Origin: Pseudomonadales bacterium
GTDB taxonomy: Bacteria > Pseudomonadota > Gammaproteobacteria > Pseudomonadales > Azotimanducaceae
Assembly (NCBI GenBank): GCA_041395945.1
Contig: JAWKZN010000001.1
Coordinates: forward strand, 1,860,001-1,924,000
DNA length: 64,000 nucleotides
Reading direction: 5' to 3'
In this document: positions 61,917-64,000 of the stretch, one piece after another
Position numbering within the stretch: position 1 is the stretch's first letter
Layout: each line of letters begins with the position of its first letter
Made by a program: the position numbers and the translations under genes
Notes under the pieces: model-generated
What the model was told of the DNA's origin: nothing
The model's input: only the letters and a program-made list of their open reading frames with translations
The model's database searches: none

Positions 61917-62567
61917 GTGCCGACACACAGAGATCTCCCGCGATCGCGACACCCTGGCACCTCTCGCTACAAAGTGTCGGCCCCGCGCCGGTCGGCATGG
62001 CGGAAGGTACTGCTCGCACCCCTCTACGTTGTGGTCGCACTGGCAGCATTTGCCCTGTTGTCTTCCCTGATCAGCGGATTCCAGGCGCTGTATGACGCTT
62101 CGGAATCTGTTAACAGCGCAAGCGACACCAGGGACATCACAGCTGATGTGACGGGCCGGGTCCGCAGTGTTGCAGATGGCGATACCTTTTTGCTGGAAAC
62201 TACAGAAGGCGTTCGCCTCGTGGTGCGGGTTGCGGAAATCGACGCTCCAGAACAGGACCAACCCTTCGGTGACCAGTCAAAAAGGGCGCTGACAAAACTC
62301 GTGAGCGGACGCAGCGTGCAGCTGCTCGTGCAGACCACAGACACTTATGGTCGAGCAGTCGCACGACCCTATGTCGGCACCACGGATGTGTCCGCCGAAA
62401 TGATCGCCTCCGGGTCGGCATGGGTGTACCGGCACTATCAGCGAGAGGCACGGCTGTCTGATCTGGAGCGCGCGGCAAAGCAGGCGAAAAAGGGGCTCTG
62501 GGCATTGCCTGCGGCTCAGCGACAGCCACCCTGGGAGTGGCGCAGAACACATCCACGCAAAGGCTGA
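61917..62567 (+). CDS. Membrane-anchored thermonuclease-family (SNase-like) protein
   Basis: This 216-residue protein has one transmembrane helix at about 32-53 (V-L-L-A-P-L-Y-V-V-V-A-L-A) and then a staphylococcal-nuclease-like domain. The domain has V-A-D-G-D-T-F-L-L, V-V-R-V-A-E-I-D-A-P-E, F-G-D-Q-S-K-R-A-L, D-T-Y-G-R-A-V-A and G-S-A-W-V-Y-R-H-Y. The two arginines of the active site seem present; the position of the catalytic glutamate in SNase reads Gln, as in several distant homologues, so activity is uncertain. The GTG at 61917 is the first start; the 31-residue basic N-terminus would be cytosolic. Confidence 0.78.
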   Translation: MPTHRDLPRSRHPGTSRYKVSAPRRSAWRKVLLAPLYVVVALAAFALLSSLISGFQALYDASESVNSASDTRDITADVTGRVRSVADGDTFLLETTEGVRLVVRVAEIDAPEQDQPFGDQSKRALTKLVSGRSVQLLVQTTDTYGRAVARPYVGTTDVSAEMIASGSAWVYRHYQREARLSDLERAAKQAKKGLWALPAAQRQPPWEWRRTHPRKG

Positions 62568-62800
62568 TCGGATGAAAGATTGTGATCGGCGGATTTCGCG
62601 CGACTGTTAAGCTCCCGGATCCGCCAGTGGGAGGGCGCTCCGGGAATGGCGGATTACGAGGTAGTCACCCGCTCTGCGCGATCTACCTCAAAATTTCTGC
62701 CGAACCGGATGTAGCCCAGCGGGTTGGCGAAGCCCGGAAGATGCCCACAGGGGACATTACCGGAATCAGCAAGCGTGCGTTCGCAAGCTCGATATCCGAT

Positions 62801-63421
62801 CTAAGGCAATGGGTTCTCAGGCGACTCCTGGGAAGCTGCCAGAGCTGCTGTTTCCAGAGCTTCGACTTTCGCCGTGCCCTCATCGGCGCGTGGTTTGGCC
62901 CACGGTTTACCGCCGATCAGCCGGTAGTTGTACATTTTTCGAAGCTGCGCCCGGGCATCAGCGTCACCGCTTTCGGCGCGGCTCAGAAGATCACGCTCCA
63001 GCGGGCCAACCCAGTTTATTGCGCGCTCGAGAGCAAGCGCTTGTTGCTTCTCATTCAACGTTGCGTTGATGGACGCACCGAGTTCCTCGATTTCGGCGCC
63101 TTGCTCGAACAGAAACTGCGCCGCAGTGTTGACGTTCGTGCCGTCTCCAATGCCGCTGCGAGGCGCAATGAATGACACCTGGCGGTCATGGATGTGAATC
63201 CACATTGCGGCGGTCACCGGGTCCTGTTCAACGCAAATGCCCTGCGAGTACATGACCGCGAGCGCGGTGATGTCGTCGGCGTGTCCCAGATCCGCGTCAC
63301 GCTGGTGCTTCTCGATATCGCAATTCCCGTTCGGGGACGTAGTGAGCACGTAGGTCGTTCCGACCATGATCGCGACGAGCAGCATGCCTGCAGCGAGCAG
63401 ACCGAATCGGTTTAGAGCCAT
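62801..63421 (-). CDS. Membrane-anchored Sel1-like repeat protein
   Basis: This 206-residue protein has an N-terminal hydrophobic helix (F-G-L-L-A-A-G-M-L-L-V-A-I-M-V) acting as anchor or signal. A helical region follows with a Sel1/TPR-like unit (A-D-D-I-T-A-L-A-V-M-Y-S-Q-G, then D-P-V-T-A-A-M-W-I-H-I) and a second, weaker one (A-E-S-G-D-A-D-A-R-A-Q-L). The start at 63421 has AGGAAGGA upstream; the longer frame to 63487 is rejected. Sel1 repeats usually mediate protein contacts in the envelope. The 233-base gap 62568-62800 shows no gene. Confidence 0.65.
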   Translation of the reverse strand: MALNRFGLLAAGMLLVAIMVGTTYVLTTSPNGNCDIEKHQRDADLGHADDITALAVMYSQGICVEQDPVTAAMWIHIHDRQVSFIAPRSGIGDGTNVNTAAQFLFEQGAEIEELGASINATLNEKQQALALERAINWVGPLERDLLSRAESGDADARAQLRKMYNYRLIGGKPWAKPRADEGTAKVEALETAALAASQESPENPLP

Positions 63422-63525
63422 AGCGGTCCTTCCTGGCGATTCACCAGATCGCGAGCGAAAGTGGACGGAGCATAACAAAATCTGCATTTACTATGTCCAT
63501 TGGTTACCGAAAGCTGATCTAGAGA

Positions 63526-63999
63526 TTAGTTGAGCATCTTTGAAAAAAGCAGCTGAGTTACTGTGAAACCCTTCCACTCAAAGAAGTCGTGAGCCTCTTT
63601 GTTCAGCATCCAAGTATCCAGAGCGATATGGGCGATACCTTCCGGTCGAGCACGTCCTTCTACTTTCGCGAATAGAGCGGATGCCGTTCCAGAGCGACGA
63701 ACTGATGAATCTACCAACACATGATGGATGTAGTATCTGGATTTAGCATATTTAAACGTGTTTTCAGGTATGCGTTGTATTTCATAGTAGAGGTAGGCGT
63801 AGACGCCGGTTTCATTGGAGGCGACCAAAACCGTATCAGTGTCACTTTCAATCAGTGTTGCGAAAAATTTCGCAACCTCCTTTGAGTTAGCTGGATATTT
63901 GAATTCTTCAGGGTACTGTTCAGCGTGTTGACGCTGTATCTGGTCGTTGAGTCGAACTAGATCGTTCAAATCGGTGACGGTTGCAATTCTAATATTCAT
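63526..63999 (-). CDS. GNAT-family N-acetyltransferase
   Basis: This 157-residue protein has the GNAT fold. It opens with I-R-I-A-T-V-T-D-L-N-D-L-V, a central strand Y-Y-I-H-H-V-L-V-D, the acetyl-CoA loop region S-S-V-R-R-S-G-T-A-S-A-L-F (Q/R-x-x-G-x-A) and D-T-W-M-L-N-K-E-A-H-D-F-F-E-W-K-G-F. The acceptor is unknown. The gene and its surroundings are visibly richer in A and T than the rest of the window, suggesting recent acquisition. The gene is complete but starts at the last base of the window but one, so its promoter is not seen. Confidence 0.82.
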   Translation of the reverse strand: MNIRIATVTDLNDLVRLNDQIQRQHAEQYPEEFKYPANSKEVAKFFATLIESDTDTVLVASNETGVYAYLYYEIQRIPENTFKYAKSRYYIHHVLVDSSVRRSGTASALFAKVEGRARPEGIAHIALDTWMLNKEAHDFFEWKGFTVTQLLFSKMLN

Positions 64000-64000
64000 G

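Noticed and set aside
1..64000. tRNA, rRNA or other classical RNA genes
   Set aside because: Scanning the intergenic gaps by eye showed no TPsiC-like GGTTCRANYCC with a matching acceptor stem and no rRNA-like blocks; a covariance search could still find something missed.

Overview
The window is GC-rich, densely coded bacterial DNA, with genes on both strands, many ATGA, GTGA or TGATG start/stop overlaps, and clear Shine-Dalgarno sequences. The gene set points to a free-living, mainly aerobic, lipid-using gammaproteobacterium, perhaps a marine one. That set includes uvrB, panBC, an RND pump, a class I fumarase, an OmpA protein with TSP3 repeats, a wax ester synthase, several acyl-CoA enzymes, three biotin-dependent carboxylase polypeptides and a KorAB-type ferredoxin oxidoreductase. 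I saw no tRNA, rRNA, CRISPR array, intact insertion sequence or phage gene. Taxonomy is inference from content only.

1-12,200: a DUF1232 protein coupled to a nitronate monooxygenase, then panB-panC on the opposite strand, two unrelated esterase/hydrolase genes, uvrB with a recognisable promoter, a 65-residue protein and the korAB pair. 12,200-18,600: a FadR-type regulator, an adaptor and an RND permease in one run behind a promoter framed by palindromes, followed by two small lipoprotein genes.

18,600-31,200 is an acyl-CoA region. It holds an acyl-CoA dehydrogenase, an enoyl-CoA hydratase, a methyltransferase, a two-subunit acyl-CoA carboxylase of the methylcrotonyl/geranyl type, an HMG-CoA-lyase-like protein, and an 1131-residue single-chain acyl-CoA carboxylase facing an amidohydrolase. 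31,400-43,400: an OmpA-like protein, a Tat-exported protein, fumarase, a dipeptidase/phosphoesterase pair, an ArgE-type deacetylase, a SLOG-like multi-pass membrane protein, and a wax ester synthase between two uncharacterised proteins.

43,400-57,300: a heterodimeric ABC exporter with one degenerate ATP site, a secreted protein of unknown function, a complete five-gene peptide ABC importer, a small stress-type trio (YegP-like, BON-LysM, DUF937) and an unusual family III CoA-transferase. 57,337-57,926 has no credible gene but carries two ~141-bp palindromic repeats in opposite orientation; they share an inner core but have different, individually self-complementary arms. 57,900-64,000: a coupled operon with two more copies of the secreted family, a remnant of an oligopeptide-transporter ATPase whose Walker A lysine codon is replaced by TAA, an acyl-CoA-dehydrogenase-fold flavoenzyme, a membrane-anchored nuclease, a small-repeat protein and an AT-richer GNAT acetyltransferase at the edge.

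The strongest candidates for something undescribed are the palindromic repeat pair, the SLOG-like membrane protein, the HMG-CoA-lyase homologue with altered metal ligands inside the carboxylase cluster, and the secreted three-member family.
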